Positions 1-9,924 of a stretch of DNA of 64,000 nucleotides are shown here, in pieces. Both the position numbers and the translations under genes were made by a program. Position 1 is the stretch's first letter, and every line of letters starts with the position of its first letter. Under the pieces are notes generated by a model, which was not told where the DNA came from, searched no databases, and saw nothing but the letters and a program-made list of their open reading frames with translations. Source of the DNA: Selaginella moellendorffii (taxonomy: Eukaryota > Streptophyta > Lycopodiopsida > Selaginellales > Selaginellaceae); NCBI RefSeq assembly GCF_000143415.4, contig NW_003314330.1, positions 62,001 to 126,000 of the forward strand, written 5' to 3'.

Positions 1-225
1 ATTGAAAATGTCATATATTGAAATGCTCCTTTTCTTCCTTTCTCCAAAAAGGGCAATACAAAAGCCTGGTCTCTTTCTCTCTCTCCTTTTATTCCCGTTA
101 CGTCCTCAGGATGTTATCCAAGATGTGGTATAAAACAATCAATAATTTCTTCACGAGTTTGGCTTTGCTAGGGCTCATGCAGATTGGAATATATCTATAT
201 TAAGTGGGCAGGAATTATAGTAGTG

Positions 226-1224
226 TCCATGGATGACTTGATTCATGTAGAGTTGCAGTGACTAAAAAGCTTTTAGTGAAGCTTAAAATTGCTTTATCAA
301 CCTGATTCAATAAGATAGACTTGGGAGAGCTATCATATTGTCTTGGCTTGCAAATAGTTCATGATTGTGCTAATATTTTTTCTCCATTAGGCCAAATTCA
401 CAATAGCCATTCTAGCGATATTTAGAAGCATTTTCCCACAACTTATACATCCTCTAGTCAAAGTCTTGCTCACCTCTAAAAATATGAGCTTATGGTTTGA
501 GGAGAAAAATGAGATGGCCACCAAGCCATTTTGTAATCTTGTTGGTAGTCTTCTCTACTTATCCCTGCACATAGCAATAAAAATTGTTCACTACCTTGAA
601 GAGATAAGCACTTGTGGTCTCTTGTACTTAGAAATTCAAGAGACAGGGGAAGCTTAATTCATTTGGATTTGCAAATGCAAATTATCTTGGAGGTCTAGAT
701 AGCAGAAAATAAAAAACTGGTAGGTGTTTAAACATGCTTGGGGGAGCAATTAGCTGAACAAGTAAGAAGCATGTGATGGTGGCAACCTCAATGTGTAAAG
801 CAAAATTCATGGCTCTTGCATTAGCGACCAAGGAAGCTACCTGGCTTCGGAATTTTTTTCAAAACTTCGAAGTTGCATAAAAATCCACACCAACTCAACT
901 CTACAATGACAATACCTCAGCTGTGCAACTTGCTCACAATCCTGTACTTCATAGAAGCACAAAACACATTGAGGCCAGATGTCACATGATCAGAGATCAC
1001 ATCATCCACCAGCAATTCCAAACACCTGATTGTTGATATTTTCACTAAAGTTCTGGACAAGCACACACACCACAAACTCAGAAGCATGCTTAGAATGAGG
1101 AAAACACTTGGCTGAGGGGGAGAAGTGGGCAGCCAAGCATGTTTTACACTTCTTTGTTTTGCACTATGGCTGCCTTGGCTGACCAAGAGTGTCTTACGCA
1201 TTGGCTGTCTTGGCTGAGGGGGAG
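226..1224 (+). pseudogene. Decayed Copia retrotransposon pol 3' end
   Basis: Translation in shifting frames shows the end of a Ty1/copia polyprotein. There is a reverse transcriptase tail with a MDDLI-like catalytic stretch near 230, a GLQIVHD-like segment near 345, TKPFCNLVGSLLYL near 520-560, the RNase H region (ATKEATWL near 820-850) and STKHIEARCHMIRDH near 955-1000. Several frameshifts and stops break it, so it cannot encode a working enzyme. A purine tract, ggctgaggggga, appears just before a TGTTAG terminus at 1225, as expected at the polypurine tract and 3' LTR boundary. The same tract also occurs near 1110. The 5' part lies outside the window or is lost. Confidence 0.75.
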
Positions 1225-1350
1225 TGTTAGGTACAGCCAAGAGAATGCCAAAAAAACTGGGACAACTGGAGCATCATGAGACACTAGGGACAAAGAGAGT
1301 ATATAGAGAGTGTGCTTGAAGATACTTTTATTGTGCTCTTTTCTTTGTTC
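1225..1350 (+). mobile_element. Partial Copia 3' LTR
   Basis: The sequence starts with TGTTAGG directly after the purine tract and contains a TATA-like string (gtatatagagag near 1300) followed by a T-rich stretch. Both are typical of the U3-R part of a Copia LTR. The right end is not defined because no second LTR is present, and PPR-derived sequence begins soon after. The end coordinate is therefore approximate. Confidence 0.5.
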
Positions 1351-1384
1351 CAGTAACGTGCATGGAGGACGCTAGCTTCTTCAT

Positions 1385-1765
1385 CTTCGATAAGATGTGG
1401 GTGAAACCTGACTGGCTCCTGGAATGTAATGATCACGGCCTATTCTGACAATCTGTCAGCTTGTAGCCCATGCCGGCTTGCTGCTTGATGGTGTTGACAA
1501 CTATGGTTCCATAGAGACGGACTTTGGCATAACATATGAGTGCATTATCAATCTTCTTTTGCGATCCGGAATGCTGCGGCAAGCCGAGGAGCTCGCCGTT
1601 TGGGCCGGGATGCTCAGCCTGGAGGATAATTCTCGCTGCATGTAAGAGTCATGGCGATGCTAAGAGAGCGGAATGCCTCGGCAAGCAGGTTGATTGAGGC
1701 TTAGCGCAAAGTTCCTGCTCCTACTTTTCTTGCCACTGGAGAAATGAGTGAGTACTCATAACACT
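1385..1765 (+). pseudogene. PPR protein pseudogene fragment
   Basis: Broken reading frames recover pieces of a PLS-type PPR protein: SWNVMITAYSDN near 1408-1445, then a C-terminal block reading as LLLRSGMLRQAEELA near 1555-1600 and CKSHGDAKRAECLGK near 1637-1690. These are in the order found in the last repeats and E region of plant PPR proteins. Stops and indels interrupt it and no start codon is present. It is a remnant of a gene like the two large PPR genes elsewhere in this window. Confidence 0.6.
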
Positions 1766-1799
1766 TTCTGACATGGCAGAAGTGGAGCTCCAGAGAGTC

Positions 1800-2056
1800 T
1801 GGGATTGTTCGTGAATGCTGCGGCCGGGATGGTCCCTGTGGTATTTCCCCAGATAGAAAGTTGCTTTAGAGATTCATAAATCGCAGATTGGGCAGCTTCA
1901 GCATCGATTCAGGAACTTCACCGGTGAGTTCGTTCAATGACAAGTCCAGAGACTCCAGCGACGTTGCGTTTCCAATGCTTGCTGGAATGCTACCTTTGAG
2001 CTCGTTGTCCGAGACTCTGAAGTTGTACCCGTGAGGTAGGACCAGCTGTTACTCGG
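1800..2056 (-). pseudogene. Leucine-rich repeat fragment (LRR receptor-like)
   Basis: The minus strand reads two plant-type LRR units in one frame: NELKGSIPASIGNATSLESL, then LDLSLNELTGEVPESMLKLP, then a stop and a further SGEIP motif in a shifted frame. The LxGxIPxxIGN pattern is that of plant extracellular LRRs in receptor kinases or receptor-like proteins. No kinase domain or start is visible. The fragment ends 20 bp from the Copia LTR at 2076, so the insertion or a later rearrangement removed the rest. Confidence 0.6.
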
Positions 2057-2075
2057 AGGTGGAGGGATCTGACCA

Positions 2076-2197
2076 TGTTGTGATGTGAAAAAGGATGGAC
2101 ATAACACTCATGAGCTCGTTCATTGTCTTTTTTTACATGACTCAATCATGACCACGTGGACGTGCCACGTCAGCTGATCGAGACTGACATCTCGACA
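2076..2197 (-). repeat. Copia 3' LTR (122 bp)
   Basis: On the plus strand it starts TGTTGTGATG and ends CTCGACA. It matches the LTR at 6409-6513 over most of its length with small indels. On the minus strand a purine tract (GAGTGGGAG) lies immediately before its start, as expected for the polypurine tract. Confidence 0.75.
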
Positions 2198-2231
2198 CTC
2201 CCACTCTGGCTTGATCAGCTGAGAGGATGGA

Positions 2232-4310
2232 CTACCCCTCCCACTCAGCCGAAACAGATGGAGAGCAGACTCCCAGTGCAGCGCGATGGCGTTCAAAGGA
2301 GTCTCGAGCCAATGCCTCGGTGGGGCAATATTCCAGCAGCAACTTTCCAATCTCGATGTGTTTCGTCCGAGAATGGAAGCGTGGATTGGCGGCTAGTGCA
2401 AGAGCACTTTGGTTGTCCGAGAACAGCACCATAGGGCCGGTGCAAGCAAGAATCTGGGGCAGGTCACGGCAGAACTGGGTCAACCAAATCGCTTCTTTGT
2501 TAGGGCAATGTACTCCTGCCTCTGTCGACACCAGCGGCCGGCGCTTACTGCTCCAGGACACAGCAGCCCCATGGAGCAAGAACGCATACCCGGAGGTAGA
2601 GCGCCTTGAGTCCTGGTCGCCCGCCCAGTCCGCATCCGAGTATCCATGAAGTTCCTGTGACACAGCAGCGCTATAGTGAAGCTGCAAATGCAAGGTACCT
2701 CGAACGTAGCGGAAAATCTGCTTCACAGCTTGCCAATGTGCAGGTCCGGGGTTCTCGAGGAACTGGGAGACCATCCCAACAGCATAGGCGAGATCTGGTC
2801 GTGTTCCCAGCATCAAATAAACAAGACTTCCCACAGCTTGACGATATGGCACCGTGGACATGTACTCGCGTTCTTCCTCTGTGACAGGGGCCATGTCACG
2901 GCTGAGTTTGTGATTGACCTCAAGAGGTGTGGCCACGGGAGAGCAGTCCAGCATATTGAAGCGTTCCAAGATCTCCCTTGCATAATGAGCTTGTGTCAAA
3001 CTCAAGGTGCGTGCTCCTCGACTGTGTAAAATTTGGATGCCAAGGAAATGGCAAAGCTCGCCCAGGCCAGACATCTCAAATTCTTCACTCAGCTTCTTTT
3101 TCATCTCGTCCAGCAGGTGGCGGGTTTTTGCACCGAGAATGCAGTCGTCAACGTACACAGCAACCAGGAGAAAATCGTCACCACACTTGTACAGGTACAC
3201 GTTTCCTTCCACTGCAAGAGGAACACACCCCAGGCTCTTGAAGAACACATCAATGCGTTCAAACCAAACCCTCGGGGATTGTTTAAGCCCATACAGGGCG
3301 CGATTCATCTTGCAAATAAGATGTTCCTCACCAGGTTTGACGAATCCAGGTGGTTGCGTGATGTAGACCTCCTCGTTCAACTTGCTATGCAGGAAAGCAG
3401 TGCGAATGTCCAACTGGTGCAGTTCCAGGTTGTACTTGGCAGCCAGTGCAAGGATCACTCGCGCAGAGGTCAACTTCACAACTGGTGAGTACGTCTCCAT
3501 GTATTCCAAACCTGGAATCTGGCTGAATCCCCGTGCGACAAACCTGGCCTTGAACTTTGCTACAGTTCCATCAGGTTTGTACTTGACTGTGTAAATCCAT
3601 TTCGTCACAAGGTGAGCACCTTCAGGTAAAGTTGTCTTTGTCATTGTATTGTTTCGCTCATGCAAATGCATTTCAGCATTCATGGCATGAGGTCCAGCTA
3701 ATGCTTTGTCAACATTCGCTGGAATGGGGATTCGCTTTGGATTAGCAGCCACGAAGTTAGTCTGGTGTGTTCCTTTCTTTTTAATTTTTCCAAAACTAAA
3801 GAAGGGACAAGATTGCTCAGCTTCCAGTTGCAGCCGCAATGGTACGGGAACTCGAGCAGAGCGCCAAGGTTCAGGACGTGCTGGAGGGTGGATCACAGGT
3901 GGTGGAACAAGTGGAGAGTCTGGGAGAGCTCCCACTGAAGTTGGCAACCTGCTTCCAGCTCCCACTGAAGGTGATGATCCACGTCCAGCTCCCACTGAAG
4001 ATGAGCCGAGGAAGAACTCAGGAGCAGCTTGAAATTCCTCGTCGCCCTTGAAGTAAGTGTTCATCAGCTCTTCAGAGAAGCTAGGTGTTCTCACTGGAGG
4101 AGCTTCTGGCAGAGGTGTAGCTGGAGGGTGTGGTGGCAGTGCTGGAGGAACCACCACGTTACCACCAGCAGGAGCAAGAGGCAGCAACGGGACTTGAGAA
4201 GGAGCTGTAGTCTCGTGAATTGTGTCCACCAGCTGGAGTTCCATGAAAGTAGGAGCAGGAACTTCAGCGCGATCCTTGTACAGCTTGCTCTCATCAAAGA
4301 GCACGTCCAT
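2232..4310 (-). CDS. Copia reverse transcriptase / RNase H region
   Basis: A 692-residue open frame. The N-terminal ~190 residues are a low-complexity linker, including a threefold SVGA-type repeat near 3940-4000. The Copia reverse transcriptase follows, with GLKQSPRVW and the YVDD catalytic motif, then RNase H with YSDADWAGD and SDNQSALALA. Near the RNase H end the usual TEAEY motif is altered to TEAG. After KHIEI the frame leaves the family consensus, pointing to a frameshift. Its start is internal to the original polyprotein. It would copy element RNA into DNA if the polyprotein were whole. Confidence 0.85.
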   Translation of the reverse strand: MDVLFDESKLYKDRAEVPAPTFMELQLVDTIHETTAPSQVPLLPLAPAGGNVVVPPALPPHPPATPLPEAPPVRTPSFSEELMNTYFKGDEEFQAAPEFFLGSSSVGAGRGSSPSVGAGSRLPTSVGALPDSPLVPPPVIHPPARPEPWRSARVPVPLRLQLEAEQSCPFFSFGKIKKKGTHQTNFVAANPKRIPIPANVDKALAGPHAMNAEMHLHERNNTMTKTTLPEGAHLVTKWIYTVKYKPDGTVAKFKARFVARGFSQIPGLEYMETYSPVVKLTSARVILALAAKYNLELHQLDIRTAFLHSKLNEEVYITQPPGFVKPGEEHLICKMNRALYGLKQSPRVWFERIDVFFKSLGCVPLAVEGNVYLYKCGDDFLLVAVYVDDCILGAKTRHLLDEMKKKLSEEFEMSGLGELCHFLGIQILHSRGARTLSLTQAHYAREILERFNMLDCSPVATPLEVNHKLSRDMAPVTEEEREYMSTVPYRQAVGSLVYLMLGTRPDLAYAVGMVSQFLENPGPAHWQAVKQIFRYVRGTLHLQLHYSAAVSQELHGYSDADWAGDQDSRRSTSGYAFLLHGAAVSWSSKRRPLVSTEAGVHCPNKEAIWLTQFCRDLPQILACTGPMVLFSDNQSALALAANPRFHSRTKHIEIGKLLLEYCPTEALARDSFERHRAALGVCSPSVSAEWEG

Positions 4311-4942
4311 CTTTGAGAGAATAAAGGTGATATCCTTTCATGCCTTCCAAATATCTGAGGAAAATGGATGGCTCAGCCTTTGACTCCAGCTTTCGGTGTT
4401 GCTTTTGTGGAACGTGTGCGTAGGCAAAACAGCCAAAAATGCGGAGATGATCGTAACCCAAGTGCGTGACTAGTCCAAAGTTCATAAGGAGTAGTCTTCT
4501 CAGGCAGGGCACGTGCTGGCAACCAGTTTCGAACATAAACAGCCGTGTTAACTGCCTCTCCCCAGAAAGCAGCCGGCATTCCCGCGTGAAGCAGCATACA
4601 GCATGCAGCTTCTATGATGGTGCGATTCACCCTCTCGGCAGCACCATTCTGGGCATGTGCATCAGGGACAGCATACTGGCGCTGGATCCCAGCTTCAGCA
4701 CAAAACGTCTCTAATTCTCCAGAGACGAATTCTCCTCCACAATCACAGCGGAGCACATGAACTAAACAGCCGTGTAGATTTTCTACCAAAGCCTTGTATT
4801 GGCTAAAACAGGAGAATACTTCTGACTTGTGAGCCAGCAGGTACACGATCAGGTACCGCGTGTAATCATCCAGGAAGGTGACTACGTAACGTTTGCCTCC
4901 CAAAGATTCAACCATAATCGAACAAACGTCCGAGTGTACCAA
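4294..4942 (-). CDS. Copia integrase core (frameshifted)
   Basis: The frame 4373-4942 gives the integrase catalytic core: HSDVC with the first Asp, RCDCGGEF with the second, and NGAAERVNRT with the Glu, in DD35E arrangement. The end of the domain continues in another frame at 4294-4536 (YDHLRIFGCFAYAHVP), so a frameshift near 4430 separates them. The region lies between the protease and reverse transcriptase, as in Ty1/copia. Confidence 0.8.
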
Positions 4943-5020
4943 CTCAAGAACAGAACTTGCTCGAGAATGAGAAATCTGTGGAAAAGGAAAAACGTGGTGT
5001 TTTCCACCAACACAAGCTTC

Positions 5021-5770
5021 TCAGAAGGGCAGCGCGCTCCCAGGCGCCACAGGAACATCCACCTTTTTTAGCTGTTGCTCGTTCACGTGACCAAGGCGCT
5101 GGTGCCAGGTTGCAAGTGTCGGTGGAACCCGAGCCATCAGCGCCACAGGTGGAAGGATCACGTGAGCATCCAGGCGGTAGAGCGTATCAACTGGAACTCC
5201 AAAAGCGACCTTGTCTCCAGTCTCGGCATCCAGCACGAACGCTCCCTGTGCTGTGAACAGAGTATCGAAGCCTACTTGAGCAGCAGTTCCAATCGACAGC
5301 AGCGTGTGTGTAAGTCCCGGAACATAAGACACAGGATAGATCTCCCGGATTTCTCCAGAAGAGAGCTGAACCCTGATTGTTCCTTTGCCTAGCACGTCGT
5401 GAGCAGAGGAGTCACCGAGTCCCATGGCGTCACTCTCACACGGTTCTTGGTAGTCAAAAAACAAGGAAGCCATGGGCGTCATATGGAATGACGCTCCAGA
5501 ATCCAGCCACAGCTCTGGTCCGAGCACGGGCTGGTGGCTGCTGCTTGCAGAGCGAGCCATCAAGAGCTTACGAGGAGTCCCAGAGCCCTTGTCTTTGTTT
5601 CCTTTGTCTTTGTTCTTGGCAGCTTTAGCACGATCAACTTTCTTCTTCTTGCAATCCCTCGCCAAGTGTCCAGGTTTGTGGCAATAGTGACAAATGCCAC
5701 GAAAACCAGTGTCGTTCGGCTGAGCTTGAGAGGACGAGGATGATCCTCCCGCAGCGCCAGCATAAAGCAA
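5021..5770 (-). CDS. Copia zinc knuckle, protease and pre-integrase region
   Basis: A 249-residue frame. Near residue 27 it has a CCHC zinc knuckle (CHYCHKPGHLARDC), the nucleocapsid RNA-binding motif. Near residue 90 it has the aspartic protease motif WLDSGAS, and near residue 220 the GAG-pre-integrase signature ATWHQRLGHVNEQQL. It is separated by frameshifts from the gag frame on its right and the integrase on its left. Confidence 0.8.
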   Translation of the reverse strand: MLYAGAAGGSSSSSQAQPNDTGFRGICHYCHKPGHLARDCKKKKVDRAKAAKNKDKGNKDKGSGTPRKLLMARSASSSHQPVLGPELWLDSGASFHMTPMASLFFDYQEPCESDAMGLGDSSAHDVLGKGTIRVQLSSGEIREIYPVSYVPGLTHTLLSIGTAAQVGFDTLFTAQGAFVLDAETGDKVAFGVPVDTLYRLDAHVILPPVALMARVPPTLATWHQRLGHVNEQQLKKVDVPVAPGSALPF

Positions 5771-5827
5771 GGAAGATTTGGCTGACCTTCATCTTGCGTT
5801 CCTCTTCAATTAGGGCACCCACGACGT

Positions 5828-6367
5828 TCATGGCCATGTGAGATAGAACAGATGCGAGCGTGCTAAACGCAGGCGTGACGGTTGCAAGCCGCAACGCCCT
5901 GGCGCGATCGTCCGTGACAGGAGACCCAATTCAGATATTAGCTCTCGAATCCGTCCCACGTACACATCAATGGTTTCAGTTTCCATGTGAAGCGCCAAGA
6001 ATTGTTGATTCAGCAACATGGAAGAATTTGCGGTTTGGGCCACGAAGATCGTGCGAAGCGACGTCCAGATTTCAGCAGCGGTCTTGGTGAGATCAATCAG
6101 CGGCAAGAATTCATCGCTCAATCCCAAGCCAATGACGGTGATGGCTTGCTGATTGCGAAAATCCCAATCTGATTGTAGCGTCTGCTCAGCGGGACGAGGC
6201 TCAGTCCCATCAACGATGTTCCACGCTCGTTTCGCAGAGAGGATCAGCCTGATTCTTGTCGCCCATGTGAAGAAATTCGTGCCACTGAATTTCTCCACCT
6301 TCTCTGTGGAAGCCACGAGAACTTGAGCAGCAACCGGTGGCGGCGGCGGTGGTGGGGGCAGCGCCAT
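5828..6367 (-). CDS. Copia gag N-terminal region
   Basis: A 179-residue frame starting with a polyproline run (GGC/GGT repeats in the DNA) and continuing VEKFSGTNFFTWATRIRLIL, the typical start of Copia Gag (UBN2-type). The ATG lies about 40 bp inside the primer binding site, so this is the natural start of the polyprotein. The frame is lost near 5880, before the zinc knuckle. Confidence 0.75.
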   Translation of the reverse strand: MALPPPPPPPPVAAQVLVASTEKVEKFSGTNFFTWATRIRLILSAKRAWNIVDGTEPRPAEQTLQSDWDFRNQQAITVIGLGLSDEFLPLIDLTKTAAEIWTSLRTIFVAQTANSSMLLNQQFLALHMETETIDVYVGRIRELISELGLLSRTIAPGRCGLQPSRLRLARSHLFYLTWP

Positions 6368-6393
6368 GACAGCAACGTCAAATCAACCAACCA

Positions 6394-6408
6394 CGAAATC
6401 CGATACCA
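6394..6408 (-). other. Copia primer binding site
   Basis: On the minus strand the LTR end ...CACAACA is followed directly by TGGTATCGGATTTCG. This resembles the TGGTATCAGAGC primer binding site of plant Copia elements (complement of the initiator Met-tRNA 3' end). It fixes the element's orientation and the inner edge of its 5' LTR. Confidence 0.75.
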
Positions 6409-6513
6409 TGTTGTGATGTGAAAAGGGATGGTCATGAGCTCGTTCTCTTTTTACATGACTCAAGGGACATGACTCATGACCACGTGGACATGCCACGTCA
6501 GCTGATCGATACT
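6409..6513 (-). repeat. Copia 5' LTR, outer end missing
   Basis: It matches the 3' LTR from TGTTGTGATG to GCTGATCGATAC. The last roughly 12 bp (the outer terminus ending CTCGACA in the other copy) are absent and replaced by P450-derived sequence. No target duplication can be identified. Confidence 0.7.
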
Positions 6514-6768
6514 ACGTTCCCACTCTCTGTCAATGCTTTCGCCATTGGACGCGATCCAAGTATCTGGGAACGCCCCACAGAGTTCATGCCCGAGAGATTC
6601 CTTGGGAGATCAGTGGATTTCAAGGGCCAGCACTTCGATCTCATACCATTTGGATTGGGGCGGAGGATGTGTCCTGGGATGCCACTCGCATTGAAAGCTC
6701 TTGAGCTGCTCCATGGATTTTATTGGAGTTTCCCTCCCAGAGAGATCCAAACTCTAAGTCTCCTCTAA
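6513..6768 (+). pseudogene. Cytochrome P450 C-terminal fragment
   Basis: The frame encodes the last third of a P450: [16 protein letters not shown], the PERF motif, and the heme-binding loop [11 protein letters not shown] with its cysteine ligand. It closely resembles residues 388-460 of the intact P450 at 8322-9876, so it is probably a duplicate of that gene. It lacks the N-terminus, I-helix and ExxR motif and ends in a duplicated 36-bp stretch. It begins at the truncated Copia LTR. Confidence 0.8.
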
Positions 6769-6815
6769 AACTCCTGGCAGATCCAAACTCTAAGTCTCCT
6801 CTAAAACTCCTGGCA
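6744..6815 (+). repeat. 36-bp tandem duplication (two copies)
   Basis: Two perfect copies of a 36-bp unit (6744-6779 and 6780-6815) beginning gatccaaactctaag lie at the 3' end of the P450 pseudogene. The corresponding place in the intact gene has a single, diverged copy, so the duplication arose after decay began. Confidence 0.9.
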
Positions 6816-8282
6816 GTTCCAAGACATTCAACGTCTGTTTATGCTACTGTTAAATAATGTGGACATGTAGACATATTTTCTAAAATAAACGTTGTTTCTT
6901 AATAAATCGGCAGGACTCATCTAGTGTGCTGTTCGCCACTGTTACCATGGAAGGCCTTCAGCAGTAGCTTGCTTTCAAGGCTTCCAAAGGTAATCGGCAG
7001 TGCAAGTTTACTTGTTGCTCCTCAGGCCTTTCTAGCTCCATGCTCTGGAAAGAGATGAGGTCGCGAATAGCGCATTGTATCATGCTGTTGACCACACCAA
7101 TCAACTCCACAAACAAAATTCATACAATCTGGGCGATGGATTCATCTGAAATACCATGCAAGCAAGCAGCCATTTGAAATTTCTATGTAGTTCTCGCATT
7201 CTGCATTTTGCTTTACACACTGCCAAGGAAAAAAATGCCACTGCGGAGCTCCCCACGACATCAAGCCACCTTCACCAGCACGCCAACTGCCACCTTTTAG
7301 AATTTTCTTCTAGAGGATAAAGCTCTTGAATGACTTGGCATATGGATTTGATTGAAGCTTTTGGGGAGATCCAAAATCCTGATGCTTGCTTTGAGCTGTT
7401 AAAGTCTTGTGGGAGCAGTGGCTTGGTGGGTTCATTTATCGGTCACGCTATGACTGCCGACCTGTCAAACTTTTCAGCATGCATACGTAGGTAATAATCA
7501 GATGAAGTTTGTTTTTAAAGCCTAAAAATGGTCCAAATTAAAATTAAAAATTTATTATGCTAGTAATAATATAGTACATTTATTTATCACAAATTCCATG
7601 TTTTATTATGATTTTGAGAGTTGTGCACTTTAATGAAAATGGGCTTCTTTGGAGACAATGGTGCTTGGCACTAATCCTAGCTTTAAATACATGACTAGTC
7701 CACAGAGTGCTTTCCCAACAAGATGAATCCCATGAAGTTGTTATTGTTCCTCCATAAGGCAGTGAACCCCATGATTAGTTAGAAGAGTAGCAACAGAAGC
7801 AATGTCAACTCAGTTCAGAACACCATTACTTAACGTAGCGACACAAAGGGCTTTTGCAAACTTTGCTCAGTTAGTGTTTGTGATTTCGACTGATCCAGTA
7901 AGGGGTTATGTACCTTTTAATCCAGCGAAGTCTAATTTCTTGGCGACTCACCATCAAGCTGACACCGCCGTTGCCACATGCTTTTACTTGGGATTTTTTT
8001 TGGAAACTTCTCCTGCAAACTTGGACTGACCCATTCAACTTATTGAACTGCTAGCGACATGCATACGTAGGTAATAATCAAATCAAGTTTGAATTATTCA
8101 GAGTTTAGTGCCGAATTCATGTACGCATGAAATAGTATTATGACAAGTATGCAAGCAGAAGACTTGGTGATTAAACTGTTAATCATCAACTTTGCAGTTT
8201 TCAAGAGTTTAGTGACAGCAAAGCAGAATCTTCAAATGAAAAGTCGACGATTCTGATTTGTGTCATGATAACAATACTTTTC
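6816..8282. other. Intergenic region upstream of P450, with a dispersed 34-bp repeat
   Basis: No convincing gene is seen in this 1.4-kb stretch. A 34-bp sequence containing catgcatacgtaggtaata occurs at 7478-7511 and again at 8058-8091 with two mismatches. The second copy lies about 230 bp upstream of the P450 start. A 75-codon open frame at 7802-8029 has no recognisable domain. Confidence 0.6.
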
Positions 8283-8283
8283 C

Positions 8284-8292
8284 TATATATAA
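8284..8292 (+). promoter_or_regulatory. TATA box of the P450 gene
   Basis: The string tatatataa lies 30-38 bp upstream of the chosen ATG at 8322. If it is used, the 5' untranslated leader would be unusually short. Confidence 0.5.
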
Positions 8293-8321
8293 GTATGCCC
8301 CTTTCCAAAAAAATCAAGCTA

Positions 8322-9876
8322 ATGGAGTCGACATTGCTTCTCTTGCTTCTCTTGTTTCTGATAATGGGCTTCACTGCCTTAAGGAGGAACAATAACAACT
8401 TGCCCCCATCTCCAGGATGGGCAATTCCACTTGTTGGCCACCTCTATCTCGTTGGGATGCAAGCACACAGATCTTTGCAAGCACTCTCGCAAAAGTGTGG
8501 ACCAATCATGTATTTGAAGCTGGGATTAGTACCAAGCATCATTGTCTCCAGTCCAGAGATGGCAAAAGAAGCGCTCAAGGACAATGGCTTGGCCTTTGCT
8601 TCGAGGCCATATCTTTTGATCAATGAGCTTGTAGGCTACAACTCTGTGGGAATTGGAATACGCTATGGCGAGCATACGAAGCGGTTGCGAAAGATTTGCA
8701 CTGTGGAGTTCCTCACAACCCAGAGAATAGATTCTTTTTCTTGGGTGAGATCGGAAGAATTGTCCAGAGCCTTTCGCGTTTTGCTAAAGTCGAGGGAGAG
8801 AAAAGCGGCAGTAAACTTGCGAGAGCTTTTGTCAACTTTCACATTCAACGCAGTGACAGAGATTTTGATGAGCAGGAGATTCTTTGGCGATGCTTCCAAA
8901 GGAGATGCAGACTCCATAAAGTTCAGGAGATCTATACACCAGAGCTTAAGTCTGGCCATCAAGTTCCACATCACAGAGTTTGTTCCAGCCTACTTGAGAG
9001 GATTCCTTGAGTGGCTTGATCCCTCCATCCCTCACTTCAAGAAGTTGCATGAGATTCAAGATAGGTTCTTGCAAAAAGTACTTGAGGAACACAAGGAATC
9101 ACGCCAGAGTACCAAAGATTTCATGGATATCATGCTAGAGAACTTCAAGGAGGAAGGGTCAGGAGGGGAAAACGTTGTCAAAGCTGTTATAACAGTAAGT
9201 CTGGAGCATCCAAAATGATCAAACTACATTAATTTGTCTTCTGTTCAAATAACAGGATCTAATTCTGGCATCAGACTCGACTGGAGTAGCTGCTGAATGG
9301 GCGATGGCACAACTTCTTCACAACCCCTCTGTTATGGAGAAAGCCCAGATCGAGCTCAATCTTGTCGTGGGTCCAAACCGCCTAGTCGAAGAGTCCGATT
9401 TCTCAAAGCTGGAGTATTTTCAAGCTATTATCAAGGAAACTATGAGACTTTGCCCTCCAGGTCCACTCCTCATCCCTCGCAGCTCGGATGAAGCTTGCAA
9501 GATTGGTGGCTATCACATCCCCAAAGGCTCTACGTTGTTTATCAATGCTTTTGCCATGGGACGCGACCCAAGAATCTGGGAACACCCCACGAAGTTTATG
9601 CCCGAGAGATTCCTTGGAAGCTCGACGGACATCAAGGGCCAGCATTTCGAGCTCATACCGTTTGGATCAGGGCGGAGGATTTGCCCCGGGATGCCACTGG
9701 GACTGAGGACTCTCCAGTTGATACTGTCAAATTTACTCCATGGTTTTGATTGGAGCTTCGTCCAGGGAAAAGTTTATACTCTAGAGGATACTTTTGAGAC
9801 TGCGTTGCTGCTCAAGATTCCTTTGGAGGTAATGGCAACTCCAAGGCACTCCTTGGATGTATATAAAGTATTCTAA
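8322..9876 (+). CDS. Cytochrome P450 (plant A-type), two exons
   Basis: Exons 8322-9194 and 9256-9876 join in phase 0 across a 61-bp GT-AG intron to give 497 residues, the normal size for a microsomal P450. Visible parts are an N-terminal membrane anchor (residues 2-17), the proline-rich hinge LPPSPGW, the I-helix ASDSTG (296-301, just after the splice site), ExxR as ETMR (352-355), PERF (407-410) and the heme loop PFGSGRRICPG with Cys 434. The ATG at 8322 is chosen because the anchor starts there; the frame extends 19 codons upstream through the TATA box. It is likely an ER-bound monooxygenase of specialised metabolism, and the substrate cannot be told from sequence. The I-helix has ASDST in place of the usual AGTDT. 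Confidence 0.9.
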
Positions 9877-9924
9877 ACTGTGATTTAGAAGAACATAATG
9901 TATTTGCGTATAGATTTGATATTT

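Larger units (their letters stand above)
2076..6513 (-). mobile_element. Copia LTR retrotransposon, degenerate, minus strand
   Basis: A 4.4-kb Ty1/copia element bounded by related short LTRs (2076-2197 and 6409-6513). Gag, protease, integrase and reverse transcriptase/RNase H lie in Copia order on the minus strand, and a methionine-tRNA-type primer binding site sits next to the right LTR. The polyprotein is broken into at least four frames, so the copy is not autonomous. The two sides are flanked by unrelated host fragments (LRR on the left, P450 on the right), which suggests rearrangement after insertion. Confidence 0.85.
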
